A stretch of DNA of 64,000 nt from Streptomyces sp. NBC_01306 (GTDB lineage Bacteria; Actinomycetota; Actinomycetes; Streptomycetales; Streptomycetaceae): positions 3,560,001-3,624,000 of the forward strand of contig NZ_JAPEPC010000001.1 in assembly GCF_026340465.1 (NCBI RefSeq). The letters are read 5' to 3'. The notes below the pieces were generated by a model. The model ran no database searches. It worked only from the letters and a program-made list of their open reading frames with translations, and was not told the origin of the DNA. The position numbers and the translations under genes are program-made. Positions 24,333 to 33,051 of this stretch are shown in pieces; within the stretch, counting starts at the first letter, position 1, and each line of letters opens with the position of its first letter.

Positions 24333-27300
24333 CGATCGACCCGCGTCTGCTCCGGTACGCCGGTGCCACTCGTCTCTTCCTGGGCGCCGTGGTGGTCCTC
24401 GGACTGGCCGGCGCGGGTCTGGTCGTGGCCCAGGCCATGCTGATCGCCGATGTGGTGGTGGGGGCGTTCCAGCACGGCCTGGACGGATCAGGGCTGCGAA
24501 CCTCGCTGCTGCTGCTTGTGGCGGTGGCACTGGGCCGGGGGCTGGTGGCCTGGCTGACCGAGCTGGCCGCGCACCGGGCCAGCGCCGCGGTCAAGTCCGA
24601 GCTGCGGCGGCGGCTGCTTGAGAGGTCCGCTGAGCTGGGGCCGCAGTGGCTGACCGGTCAGCGGACCGGGTCGCTGGTCGCTCTCGCCACCCGGGGCGTC
24701 GACGCTCTGGACGACTACTTCTCGCGCTATCTCCCGCAGTTGGGGCTCGCGGTGGTGGTGCCGGTGGCGGTGCTGGTTCGGGTCGTCACCGAGGACTGGG
24801 TGTCGGCGGCCATCATCGTCGGGACACTGCCGCTGATCCCGGTCTTCATGATGCTCATCGGCTGGGCCACCCAGGCCCGCATGGACCGTCAGTGGAGGCT
24901 GCTCTCCAGGCTGTCGGGGCACTTCCTCGACGTGGTGGCCGGACTGCCGACGCTGAAGGTGTTCGGTCGGGCCAAGGCGCAGGCCGAGTCGATCAGGACC
25001 ATCACGGACGAGTACCGGAAGGCGACGCTGCGGACGCTGCGGATCGCCTTCCTCTCGTCGTTCGCGCTGGAGCTGCTGGCGACCCTGTCGGTGGCGCTGG
25101 TCGCCGTCGGTATCGGGCTCCGGCTCGTCAAGGGAGAACTGGACCTGTACACGGGCCTGGTGATCCTGGTGCTGGTGCCCGAGGCCTATCTGCCGCTGCG
25201 GCAGGTCGGGGCGCAGTACCACGCGGCGGCCGAGGGGCTTTCGGCCGCCGAGGAGATCTTCGCGGTGCTGGAGACTCCGCTGCCGACGGGAGGGACCAGC
25301 GAGGTCCCCGGCTCGCTCCGGCTGGAGCTGGACCGGGTGACGGTGCGCCATCCCGGCCGTACGGAACCGTCGCTGGAGTCGGCTTCACTGGTCGTCGGGG
25401 CCGGAGAGACGGTCGCGATCACCGGACCGAGCGGGGTCGGGAAGTCGACGCTGCTCAATGTCCTGCTGGGCTTCGTGGCGCCCGACGAGGGACGGGTTCT
25501 CGTCGGGCCGGTGGGACCGGCCCCGACGGCGTCCGGAGGGGCGGCCGGAGCGGGCCGGGACACCGCTGTCGATCTGGCCTCGCTCTCCCCCGAGCGGTGG
25601 CGCGAGCAGATCGCCTGGGTGCCGCAGCAGCCGTATCTGTTCGCGGGCACGATCGCGGAGAACGTACGGCTCGCGCGCCCCGACGCCGATGCGTCCGCGG
25701 TGCACGGAGCTCTGCGCGATGCCGGGGCGTACGACTTCGTCGCCGCACTGCCGGACGGGGCGGACACGGTCCTCGGTGAGGGCGGTGCGGGGCTCTCGGC
25801 CGGACAGCGGCAACGACTCGCGCTGGCCAGGGCGTTCCTCGCCGACCGGCCGCTGCTGCTGCTCGACGAGCCGACGGCGGCGCTGGACGGCGAGACGGAG
25901 GCCGGCATCGTCGACGCGGTACGGCGTCTCGCGCTGGGCCGCACCGTGGTGCTCGTGGTGCACCGGCCGGCCCTGCTCGCTGTGGCCGACCGTGTGGTCG
26001 CGCTGGCGCCCGGCACATCGCAGGCTGCCCCGGCGGCCGGTGGTGACGCTCCCGTGCCGCAGGCCGCTGCCGTGCCCGTACCGCGGACGGAGCAGGTGAC
26101 GGACCGGGAGACGGTGGCGACCGACGCCGTCTCGGCTGCCCGGCCCGGACGGCGGAACCCGCTGGCGCGGGTGCGGGAGGCCGCTGGTGCGCTGCGGGGG
26201 CGGCTGCTGCTGGCCCTGCTGCTGGGAAGCCTCGCGCTGGGCTCGGCCATCGGGCTCATGGCGACATCGGGCTGGCTCATCTCACGGGCTTCGCAGGAGC
26301 CGCCCGTGCTCTATCTGATGGTCGCTGTCACGGCGACCCGGGCCTTCGGGACCGGGCGGGCCGTCTTCCGCTATGCCGAGCGGCTGGTGTCGCACGACGC
26401 GGTGCTGCGGATGCTCGCCGATCTGCGCGTGGCCGTCTACCGCAGGCTGGAGCGGATCGCGCCCGCCGGGCTGAGCAGGGTCAGGCGCGGCGACCTGCTG
26501 TCGCGGCTGGTCGCCGATGTGGACGCGCTGCAGGACTACTGGCTGCGCTGGCTGCTTCCGGCCGCGGTCGCCGTGGTGGTGGGAGCGGCCACCGTCGGGT
26601 TCACGGCCTGGCTGCTGCCCGCAGCCGGCGCGGTGCTCGCGGCTGGACTGCTGATCGCCGGGGTCGGGGTGCCCGCGCTGAGCGGTCTCTGCGCCCGGCG
26701 GGCCGAGCGCCAACTGGCCCCCGCACGCGGGGCACTGGCCACCCGGGTTGTTGATCTCCTCATGGGGACCGCCGAGCTGACGGTCGCCGGTGCGCTGCGC
26801 GGGCGGCTGCACAGCACCAGGGACGCGGACCGGACGCTGACCCGGATCGCCTCACGGGGTGCCACCGCCACCGCGCTCGGTGGTGGGCTGACCGCTCTCG
26901 TCTGCGGGCTGACCGTCGCCGCCGCCGCTTTCGTCGGTGTACCGGCCGTCCACGACGGCAGGCTCGCCGGCGTGGAGCTCGCGGTGGTGGTGCTGACTCC
27001 GCTGGCGGCTTTCGAGGCGGTCACCGGACTGCCGCTCGCCGTGCAGTACCGGCAGCGGGTCAGGAGGAGCGCCGAGCGGGTGTACGAGGTGCTGGACGCG
27101 CCCGTCCCCGTACAGGAGCCGGTACGCCCGGTAGCGGAGCCCCGGTCGCCGTTCCCGCTGGAGGTGCGGGGGCTGACCGCGCGTTACGCGGGGCAGCGGG
27201 GGCAGGCGCTCGACGGGGTGGACCTCAGGCTCGAAGCGGGGCGCCGGGTTGCCGTCGTCGGTCCCTCCGGGTCCGGCAAGACGACGCTCGCCCAGGTGCT

Positions 27301-27922
27301 GCTGCGCTTTCTGGACCCGGAGTCGGGGACTTACACGCTCGGCGGAGCGGCTGCCGACGCGCTGGACGGTGACACGGTGCGCGGACTCGTCGGGCTGTGT
27401 GCCCAGGACGCGCACATCTTCGACAGTTCCCTGCGGGAGAACCTCAGGCTGGCCCGTTCCGGTGCCTCGGACGGCGAACTGCGCGGGGCGCTCGCCGGGG
27501 CCCGGCTGCTGGACTGGGTGGACGGGCTGCCCGACGGTCTCGACACTCCGGTGGGGGAGCACGGTGCGAGGCTCTCCGGCGGGCAGCGCCAGCGGCTGGC
27601 ACTGGCCCGCGCACTCCTCGCCGACTTTCCCGTCCTCGTCCTGGACGAGCCGGCGGAACACCTCGACCTGGCGACCGCCGACGCGCTCACCGCGGATCTG
27701 CTGACCGCCACCGAGGGGCGTACGACCCTGCTCATCACCCACCGGCTCCGCGGGCTCGACGCCGTCGACGAGGTGCTTGTGCTGGACGGTGGGCGGGTCG
27801 TGCAGCGTGGACCTTACGCGGAGCTGGCAGTGCTGGAGGGGCCGTTGCGGCGGATGCTGGAGCGTGAGCGGGCGGGCGATCTGCTCGGCAGCCAATGGAA
27901 TCCGACTTTCCAGGCCATATAG
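24326..27922 (+). CDS. cydDC: Fused thiol-reductant ABC exporter CydDC
   Basis: A 1198-residue fusion of CydD and CydC, the heterodimeric ABC exporter that moves cysteine/glutathione-type reductants (mycothiol-related thiols in actinobacteria by inference) and is required to assemble cytochrome bd. The GTG at 24326 has AGGAGAGGG at 24309-24317, an excellent ribosome binding site. CydD half: membrane domain to about residue 320, Walker A GPSGVGKST near 368, signature LSAGQRQR near 492, Walker B LLLLDEP. A roughly 75-residue Ala/Pro linker follows. CydC half: membrane domain about 615-900, Walker A GPSGSGKTT near 978, LSGGQRQR, Walker B LVLDEP. Both ATP sites look intact. The fused arrangement is usual in Streptomyces. 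Confidence 0.95.
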   Translation: MKPIDPRLLRYAGATRLFLGAVVVLGLAGAGLVVAQAMLIADVVVGAFQHGLDGSGLRTSLLLLVAVALGRGLVAWLTELAAHRASAAVKSELRRRLLERSAELGPQWLTGQRTGSLVALATRGVDALDDYFSRYLPQLGLAVVVPVAVLVRVVTEDWVSAAIIVGTLPLIPVFMMLIGWATQARMDRQWRLLSRLSGHFLDVVAGLPTLKVFGRAKAQAESIRTITDEYRKATLRTLRIAFLSSFALELLATLSVALVAVGIGLRLVKGELDLYTGLVILVLVPEAYLPLRQVGAQYHAAAEGLSAAEEIFAVLETPLPTGGTSEVPGSLRLELDRVTVRHPGRTEPSLESASLVVGAGETVAITGPSGVGKSTLLNVLLGFVAPDEGRVLVGPVGPAPTASGGAAGAGRDTAVDLASLSPERWREQIAWVPQQPYLFAGTIAENVRLARPDADASAVHGALRDAGAYDFVAALPDGADTVLGEGGAGLSAGQRQRLALARAFLADRPLLLLDEPTAALDGETEAGIVDAVRRLALGRTVVLVVHRPALLAVADRVVALAPGTSQAAPAAGGDAPVPQAAAVPVPRTEQVTDRETVATDAVSAARPGRRNPLARVREAAGALRGRLLLALLLGSLALGSAIGLMATSGWLISRASQEPPVLYLMVAVTATRAFGTGRAVFRYAERLVSHDAVLRMLADLRVAVYRRLERIAPAGLSRVRRGDLLSRLVADVDALQDYWLRWLLPAAVAVVVGAATVGFTAWLLPAAGAVLAAGLLIAGVGVPALSGLCARRAERQLAPARGALATRVVDLLMGTAELTVAGALRGRLHSTRDADRTLTRIASRGATATALGGGLTALVCGLTVAAAAFVGVPAVHDGRLAGVELAVVVLTPLAAFEAVTGLPLAVQYRQRVRRSAERVYEVLDAPVPVQEPVRPVAEPRSPFPLEVRGLTARYAGQRGQALDGVDLRLEAGRRVAVVGPSGSGKTTLAQVLLRFLDPESGTYTLGGAAADALDGDTVRGLVGLCAQDAHIFDSSLRENLRLARSGASDGELRGALAGARLLDWVDGLPDGLDTPVGEHGARLSGGQRQRLALARALLADFPVLVLDEPAEHLDLATADALTADLLTATEGRTTLLITHRLRGLDAVDEVLVLDGGRVVQRGPYAELAVLEGPLRRMLERERAGDLLGSQWNPTFQAI

Positions 27923-27942
27923 GACTTACTAGGCTCTGGGGT

Positions 27943-29679
27943 ATGTCAGCTCCGGACCCCACCGATCCCGCGGAGCACCCTGCCGCGGAAGACGCTTCCG
28001 GGGAGGACTCTCCCGCGGAGGACTTCGGTCGGCACGGGCTCTCCGCCGAGTTCACCGCGCGCGTACCGCAGCTGCTGGAGGCCATGCGCTCCATCGGTAC
28101 GGGCCTCGAACTGCACGCGACGCTGAACAGGATCTGCGAGACCGCCGCAGGGCTGGCCGGTGCGCGCTATGCCGCGATCGGTGTCGTGGACGAGGAGCGT
28201 GGCGGCCTCAGCGAATTCGTCACCCATGGCGTGCCGGAGGAGGTGGCCGCACGGATCGGCCATATCCCGGACGGGCACACCGGGATCCTGGGCGCGCTGA
28301 TCGAGGATGCCCGCGTCGTGCGGCTCGCGGATCTGACGACCGACCCGGGATTCGCCGGATTCCCTCCGCACCATCCGCGGATGCGGACGTTCCTGGGGGC
28401 CCCCGTGCAGGTGCAGGGAGAGACCTTCGGCAATCTCTACGTCGCGGAGAAGACCGACGGCAGCCGGTTCACCGACGGTGATCTGCACATGGTGCAGGTC
28501 CTGGCCACCGAGGCCGGTATCGCGATCAACAACGCCCGGCTGTACGAGGCGGCCCGGCAGCGCGAGCGGTGGATCGACGGTTCGGTGGCTGTCACCACGG
28601 CACTGCTGGCCGGCGGCGACGCGGATGAGGCGCTCACGGTGGTCGCCGAACAGGCGCGCCACCTGGCGGACGCTGCCGCCGGAGTGGTCATGCTGCCTGC
28701 CGCGGAGGGCGGACTTGAGGTCGTCGCCGTCTCCGGCGACCACCCCAGTCAGGTCCTCGGGCTGATCATTCCGCCGGAGAGCGGGGTCGTGGCGACACTG
28801 CTCTCGGGCGCTCCGGTGTTCGTGGACGACTCGGCGTCCGATCCGCGGATGATCACTGAGATGGGCAGGCGGTTCGGGCCGAGCATGTTGCTGCCGCTGC
28901 ACAGCGGCGGCCGTCTGCTGGGCGCACTGGCCACGCCGCGCGAACGCGGCGCCCGGCCCTTCACGGCGGCCGAACGTTCCCTGGCCTCACGGTTCGCCTC
29001 ACAGGCCGCGCTGGCGCTGATGATGGCGGACGCCCAGCGCGACAGAGAGCGCCTCGCGGTTTTCGAGGACCGCGACCGGATCGCCCGTGACCTCCATGAC
29101 CTGGTCATCCAGCGGCTGTTCGCCACCGGGATGATGTTGGAGGGCGCCCACCGTCAGTCGGCGGCGCCAGGGGTGCGCGACGGTGTGGGCAAGGCCGTCG
29201 GCGAGCTGGATGTGACGATCCAGGAGATCCGTAGCGCCATCTTCGCGTTGCAGCAGGGGCCCGCCGAAGCTCCGTCGGGGCTGTGCAGACGGGTGCTGCG
29301 CGAGATCAACATGGCGGCCGTACCGCTGGGGTTCAAACCCACGCACCGCTTCGTGGGCCCGGTCGACTCAGGGGTCGGTGAGCTGACGGGGAAGAACCTG
29401 ATCGCGGCGCTGCGGGAGGCGCTCTCCAACGCGTTCCGGCATGCCGCCGCCTCCCGGATCCAGGTGGACGTCGACGCCACGGCGCAGCTGGACGACGGTC
29501 GCCCTGCGGTACGCCTCACGGTCTCCGACGACGGGGTCGGCATCCCCGAGGGCGGCCGTCGCAGCGGGCTGCGCAATCTCAGCCGGCGCGCGGAGGCGCT
29601 GGGCGGATCCAGTTCCTACGGGCCGGGGCTCGGCGATGAGGGCGGTGGCACGGCAGTGGTGTGGGAGGCACCGCTGTAG
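27943..29679 (+). CDS. GAF-GAF sensor histidine kinase, DevS/DosS type
   Basis: A 578-residue cytosolic sensor kinase: GAF domain 1 (about residues 55-200), GAF domain 2 (about 215-365), a HisKA_3-type dimerisation region with phospho-acceptor His385 in IARDLHDLVIQ, and a HATPase domain (ALSNAFRHA; SDDGVGIPEGG; GLRNLSRRAEALGG). GAF 1 has PPHHPRMRTFLGAP followed by TFGNLY. His144 and Tyr166 are 22 residues apart, the spacing of the haem ligand His149 and Tyr171 in M. tuberculosis DevS, so haem binding and O2/NO/CO sensing are plausible. It starts 20 bp after cydDC and has no response regulator beside it. Confidence 0.88.
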   Translation: MSAPDPTDPAEHPAAEDASGEDSPAEDFGRHGLSAEFTARVPQLLEAMRSIGTGLELHATLNRICETAAGLAGARYAAIGVVDEERGGLSEFVTHGVPEEVAARIGHIPDGHTGILGALIEDARVVRLADLTTDPGFAGFPPHHPRMRTFLGAPVQVQGETFGNLYVAEKTDGSRFTDGDLHMVQVLATEAGIAINNARLYEAARQRERWIDGSVAVTTALLAGGDADEALTVVAEQARHLADAAAGVVMLPAAEGGLEVVAVSGDHPSQVLGLIIPPESGVVATLLSGAPVFVDDSASDPRMITEMGRRFGPSMLLPLHSGGRLLGALATPRERGARPFTAAERSLASRFASQAALALMMADAQRDRERLAVFEDRDRIARDLHDLVIQRLFATGMMLEGAHRQSAAPGVRDGVGKAVGELDVTIQEIRSAIFALQQGPAEAPSGLCRRVLREINMAAVPLGFKPTHRFVGPVDSGVGELTGKNLIAALREALSNAFRHAAASRIQVDVDATAQLDDGRPAVRLTVSDDGVGIPEGGRRSGLRNLSRRAEALGGSSSYGPGLGDEGGGTAVVWEAPL

Positions 29680-29699
29680 GTGTGCGGGCGGCCTCCCGG

Positions 29700-30554
29700 T
29701 CAGTGGGCCTTCAGGATCTGCTCGATGACGACCGCGACGCCGTCGTCGTTGTTCGCGACCGTGCGCCCCGAAGCGGCGGCCACCGCTTCCGGATGCGCGT
29801 TGCCCATCGCGTACGAGGTGCCCGCCCACCGCAGCATCTCGACGTCGTTCGGCATGTCCCCGAAGGCGACGACCTCTGCGGGCGAGATGCCGCGCTCAGC
29901 ACAGCACAGCGCCAGCGTGCCGGCCTTGGAGACGCCGGGGCCGCTGATCTCCAGCAGTGCGGTCGGGCTGGAACGGGTGATCGAGGCGCGGACGCCGACA
30001 GCTTCACGGGCCAGGACGAGGAAGTCGTCGGGTGTCAGCTCCGGGTGGTAGGCCAGCACCTTCAGTACGGGCTGGTCCGCGAGGTCGGAGTCCGTGGCGA
30101 GCAGTTTCTCGGCGGGCGCGACGCATGACGCGGCGTCGAACATCAGGGGCGGGTAGCCCGGCTCGTGGTGGATGCCGCCGGTCCGCTCGACGGCGAAGGA
30201 CGTGCCCGGGGCGGCGGCCCGCAGGATGGCGACCACGTCGAGGGCGTCGGTGCGCTCCAGCGGGAGGACCCTGACGAAAATGTGCCCGCCCTCGTCGCCG
30301 TGGAGGTCGACCACGGCGGCGCCGTTGCCACAGATGGCCAGGCCGTGGCCGTGCACATGGTCGCTGACGACGTCCATCCAGCGGGCCGGGCGGCCGGTGA
30401 CGAAGAAGACGTCGATGCCGGCCTCCTCGGCGGCTGCGAGCGCCGCGATGGTGCGGGCCGAGACGGTTTTGTCGTCGCGGAGCAGCGTGCCGTCCAGGTC
30501 GGTGGCGATCAGCCGGGGCGGGAGGGGGGCGGCGGGGCCGTTAGCTGAGGTCAC
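29700..30554 (-). CDS. Cof-type HAD phosphatase
   Basis: A 284-residue HAD-IIB (Cof/YidA-like) hydrolase starting at the GTG at 30554, which has GGGAG 9 nt upstream. Motif I is ATDLDGTLL near residue 18. Motif II is VFFVTGRPARW. The motif III lysine is in SKAGTLALCC near 210. Motif IV is VAFGDMPNDVEML near 230-242. The large C2 cap lies between about 85 and 195. This group dephosphorylates sugar phosphates, FMN or PLP broadly. It converges on the sensor kinase gene (20-bp gap) and is paralogous to the HAD gene at 43984-44796, with which it shares the same motif spellings. Confidence 0.88.
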   Translation of the reverse strand: MTSANGPAAPLPPRLIATDLDGTLLRDDKTVSARTIAALAAAEEAGIDVFFVTGRPARWMDVVSDHVHGHGLAICGNGAAVVDLHGDEGGHIFVRVLPLERTDALDVVAILRAAAPGTSFAVERTGGIHHEPGYPPLMFDAASCVAPAEKLLATDSDLADQPVLKVLAYHPELTPDDFLVLAREAVGVRASITRSSPTALLEISGPGVSKAGTLALCCAERGISPAEVVAFGDMPNDVEMLRWAGTSYAMGNAHPEAVAAASGRTVANNDDGVAVVIEQILKAH

Positions 30555-30774
30555 CCGGTCATTCTCCCGTACGGAGTGCGTGGAGCGCACGGGAGTGCGA
30601 GGAGGCGCGCAGATGAGTACGCACGCCGCCGGGCGGTGACCGGATCAGGGCGGGATCCGGGGCAGGGAGGGTTCCGGGGCACGGTGGTGGCGGGACCCCG
30701 TCGGCGACCGACCCGGCCAGGCGGCGACAGCTGCGGTCCGGGAGCGGGCACCCGTACGACGTAGGGTCGTGGCC

Positions 30775-31683
30775 ATGCGTCTGAGTACCGTGATTCTTCC
30801 CGTCCGCCGGTGGAGCGAGGGTGGCCGTGCGCAGTGGGTGCGCGCCGAGGAGCTGGGCTTCCACACCGCGTACACCTACGACCACCTCTCCTGGCGGGTG
30901 CCGTTCCGCGACGGGCCCTGGTTCGGGGCTGTCCCGACGCTGACCGCGGCGGCCGCGGCCACCACGCGCGTCCGGCTCGGCACGCTGGTCACCTCGCCGA
31001 ACTTCCGGCACCCCGTCACGCTCGCGAAGGATCTGCTCTCGCTGGACGACATCTCGGACGGCCGGGTCACCCTGGGCATCGGTGCCGGAGGCACCGGCTT
31101 CGACGCCACCGCGCTCGGCCAGGAGCCGTGGACGCCGCGCGAACGGGCCGACCGGTTCGGCGAGTTCGTCCCGCTCATGGACCGGCTGCTGACCGAGGAC
31201 TCGGTCTCCCACCGGGGCACCCACTACTCCGCCGACGAGGCCCGCAACATCCCGGGCTGTGTGCAGCGGCCGAGGCTCCCCTTCGCCGTCGCGGCGACCG
31301 GACCGCGGGGGATGAAGATCGCCGCGCGGTACGGGCAGAGCTGGGTGACGACGGGTGATCCGAAGATCTTCGAGACGGGTACGCCGGAAGAATCGGTCGA
31401 AGCCGTACGCGGCCAGATCGGCAGGCTCGGCACGGCGTGCGAAGAGATCGGCAGGGATGCGGCCGAGGTGGAGAAGATCCTGCTCACCGGCTTCACGCCC
31501 GAGGAGAGCCGCCCGATGGAGTCCCTGGACGCCTTCGTCGACTTCGCGGGGAAGTACTTCGCGCTCGGCATCGACGAGATCGTGATCCACGCGCCGATCC
31601 CCGGCACCATCTTCGCCGCCGACGAGAAGGTCTTCGAGCAGATCGCGACCGACGCACTGGCGCAGCTCGGACCGAACAGCTAG
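30775..31683 (+). CDS. LLM-class F420-dependent oxidoreductase
   Basis: A 302-residue luciferase-like TIM-barrel protein. The N-terminus MRLSTVILPVRRW leads into EELGFHTAYTYDHLSWRVP near residue 25. TRVRLGTLVTSPNFRHPVTLAKD near 65-88 and VTLGIGAGGTGFDATALG near 100-118 are LLM signatures, and ERADRFGEF is the conserved helix. In actinobacteria such proteins usually use coenzyme F420; FMN is an alternative. The ATG at 30775 is chosen over the GTG six bases upstream. The substrate is unknown. No operon partner: the neighbours on both sides are on the other strand. Confidence 0.83.
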   Translation: MRLSTVILPVRRWSEGGRAQWVRAEELGFHTAYTYDHLSWRVPFRDGPWFGAVPTLTAAAAATTRVRLGTLVTSPNFRHPVTLAKDLLSLDDISDGRVTLGIGAGGTGFDATALGQEPWTPRERADRFGEFVPLMDRLLTEDSVSHRGTHYSADEARNIPGCVQRPRLPFAVAATGPRGMKIAARYGQSWVTTGDPKIFETGTPEESVEAVRGQIGRLGTACEEIGRDAAEVEKILLTGFTPEESRPMESLDAFVDFAGKYFALGIDEIVIHAPIPGTIFAADEKVFEQIATDALAQLGPNS

Positions 31684-31704
31684 GGCCTCCCGTTTGCATC
31701 AGGC

Positions 31705-31740
31705 CGGGGCGAGAGCCGGGGGCGGGGCGAGAGCCGGGGG
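31705..31740 (+). repeat. 18-bp tandem duplication
   Basis: CGGGGCGAGAGCCGGGGG is present twice in tandem (31705-31722, 31723-31740) immediately downstream of the LLM oxidoreductase stop codon, in non-coding DNA. Confidence 0.85.
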
Positions 31741-31792
31741 CGCGTGCGCCGGTGTGCATCCGAATTATCTTTTGCGCCCCCTGAGTTAGGCA

Positions 31793-31846
31793 TGATCCAC
31801 AGGCAAGGGGACTTATCCACAGGCTATTTGGCGATTCTGTGGACAA
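31793..31846. other. Group of three DnaA-box-like 9-mers
   Basis: TGATCCACA (31793-31801, one mismatch), TTATCCACA (31813-31821, perfect) and TGTGGACAA (31838-31846, a perfect TTGTCCACA on the other strand) lie within 54 bp of an AT-richer gap between the convergent LLM and MerR genes. Confidence 0.6.
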
Positions 31847-31858
31847 GGGGATGGGGAT

Positions 31859-33004
31859 TTACGTTCTTTGGTCGTTTTGCCGGACTTCCTGCTGTGGAAG
31901 AGTCAGCGCGTCCAACGCCCTTGCCTGAAGCTCCCGTTCAGTGGCGCCGGTGATGAACGCGGCGGCGTTCTCCCGGCCCACCAGCCTCTCCACCGCAGCG
32001 AGCGTGGCCGCCGGAACCGGTACGGACGAGGGGCCTCCGGGTTGAGTCGGTGGGCTCTCGGGGCCGAGGTGCTGCTGGAGATGGCGGGTGGCGAACAGCC
32101 TCATGGCCCGGGCCAGTTCGGCGTCGACACTCTGCTGGGCCAGCGGGCGCAGCCGCCGTACCAGTGAGGCGGCCTCCGCCACATGCGCGTCGGTGGGCCG
32201 GGCGGGGGTCAGATAGCGCGCGAAGACGTGCTCCGTCGTGAACTCCAGGAAGCGTGAGGCGATGTGCTCGACCTGGCCGCGCAACTCCCGCAGATGGACC
32301 GAGATGGCCTTGAGCGGGACGCCGGCCGCGTGCAGCTCCACAGCCACAGCCAGTTCCTGCGGGCTCGGCACCAGGAACTCGTCGTCGCTGCCGGACACCC
32401 GTTCCAGCACGCCCAGCGCCACCGCGTCGGCGACCGCCTCGTCGTCGGGCACCCCGCCGAACCGCGCGTCCAGCTCGGCACGGGAGATCCGGTCCGCTTC
32501 CTCATCGGTCCACGGGCCGCTGACCTCGGCGACCAGCCCCAGCACCCCGCCGAGACCGCGCCCGGCGTCCCATGCCTCAAGCAGTTCCTTGATGGAGGCG
32601 AGGGTGTAGCCGCGGTCGAGCAGCTCGGCGATCTGGCGGAGCCTGGCCAGATGGCTGTCCCCGTACACATTGGACCGGCCGCGCCGCTGCGGTTTGGGCA
32701 GCAGGCCGCGGTCCTGGTACGCGCGGATCGTACGGACAGTGGCGCCGCTGCGGTGCGCCAGATCCTCGATCCGGTACTCGGGCCCGGCCTCCGAGGCCCG
32801 CACCTCCGACGCTCGCACTTCTGGCGTCGGCACTTCTGCTTCGAGCGTCGGCACCTCTGACGTCGGCACCTCTGGCGTCGGCACCTCTGGCGTCGGCACT
32901 TCTGCTTCGTGCGCCGGCACCTCCGAGGCCCGCACTTCTGGCGCCGGTACCTCCGACGTTCCCGTCTCCGACGCCGGCACCTCCGACGCTCTCACCCCGG
33001 CCAC
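31859..33004 (-). CDS. MerR family regulator with repetitive N-terminal extension
   Basis: A 381-residue protein. The GTG at 33004 has a near-ideal GAGGGAGG 4 nt upstream, which fixes the start and makes the first roughly 80 residues a low-complexity extension of ASEVP/TPEVP/TSEVP-type pentapeptides. The MerR winged helix follows at about residues 82-150 (YRIEDLAHRSGATVRTIRAY, QDRGLLP, RQIAELLDRGYTL). The C-terminal 230 residues are helical, with FLEFTTEHVFARYL and TPARPTDAHVAEAASLVRRL. No cysteine-based metal site is evident. Lying 48 bp downstream of the metal-hydrolase gene on the same strand, it may be the last gene of that operon and its regulator. Confidence 0.85.
   Translation of the reverse strand: MAGVRASEVPASETGTSEVPAPEVRASEVPAHEAEVPTPEVPTPEVPTSEVPTLEAEVPTPEVRASEVRASEAGPEYRIEDLAHRSGATVRTIRAYQDRGLLPKPQRRGRSNVYGDSHLARLRQIAELLDRGYTLASIKELLEAWDAGRGLGGVLGLVAEVSGPWTDEEADRISRAELDARFGGVPDDEAVADAVALGVLERVSGSDDEFLVPSPQELAVAVELHAAGVPLKAISVHLRELRGQVEHIASRFLEFTTEHVFARYLTPARPTDAHVAEAASLVRRLRPLAQQSVDAELARAMRLFATRHLQQHLGPESPPTQPGGPSSVPVPAATLAAVERLVGRENAAAFITGATERELQARALDALTLPQQEVRQNDQRT
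32800..32995 (-). repeat. 15-bp minisatellite encoding the MerR N-terminus
   Basis: About 13 imperfect 15-bp units (consensus on the plus strand CGGCACCTCTGGCGT, for example 32848-32902) cover the start of the MerR gene and encode pentapeptides such as TPEVP and ASEVP. Confidence 0.85.
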
Positions 33005-33051
33005 GCTGCCTCCCTCTGCTTTCTTCCCCTCTGCCTTCTCCCCTGGCAGGG

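Noticed and set aside
23118..24530. 470-aa open frame antisense to cydB
   Set aside because: Arg/Pro/Gln-rich translation typical of a shadow frame opposite a membrane-protein gene.
32800..32995. Regularly repeated units resembling a CRISPR array
   Set aside because: The units are contiguous 15-bp coding repeats without spacers, and no cas genes are nearby. The same holds for the other tandem arrays.
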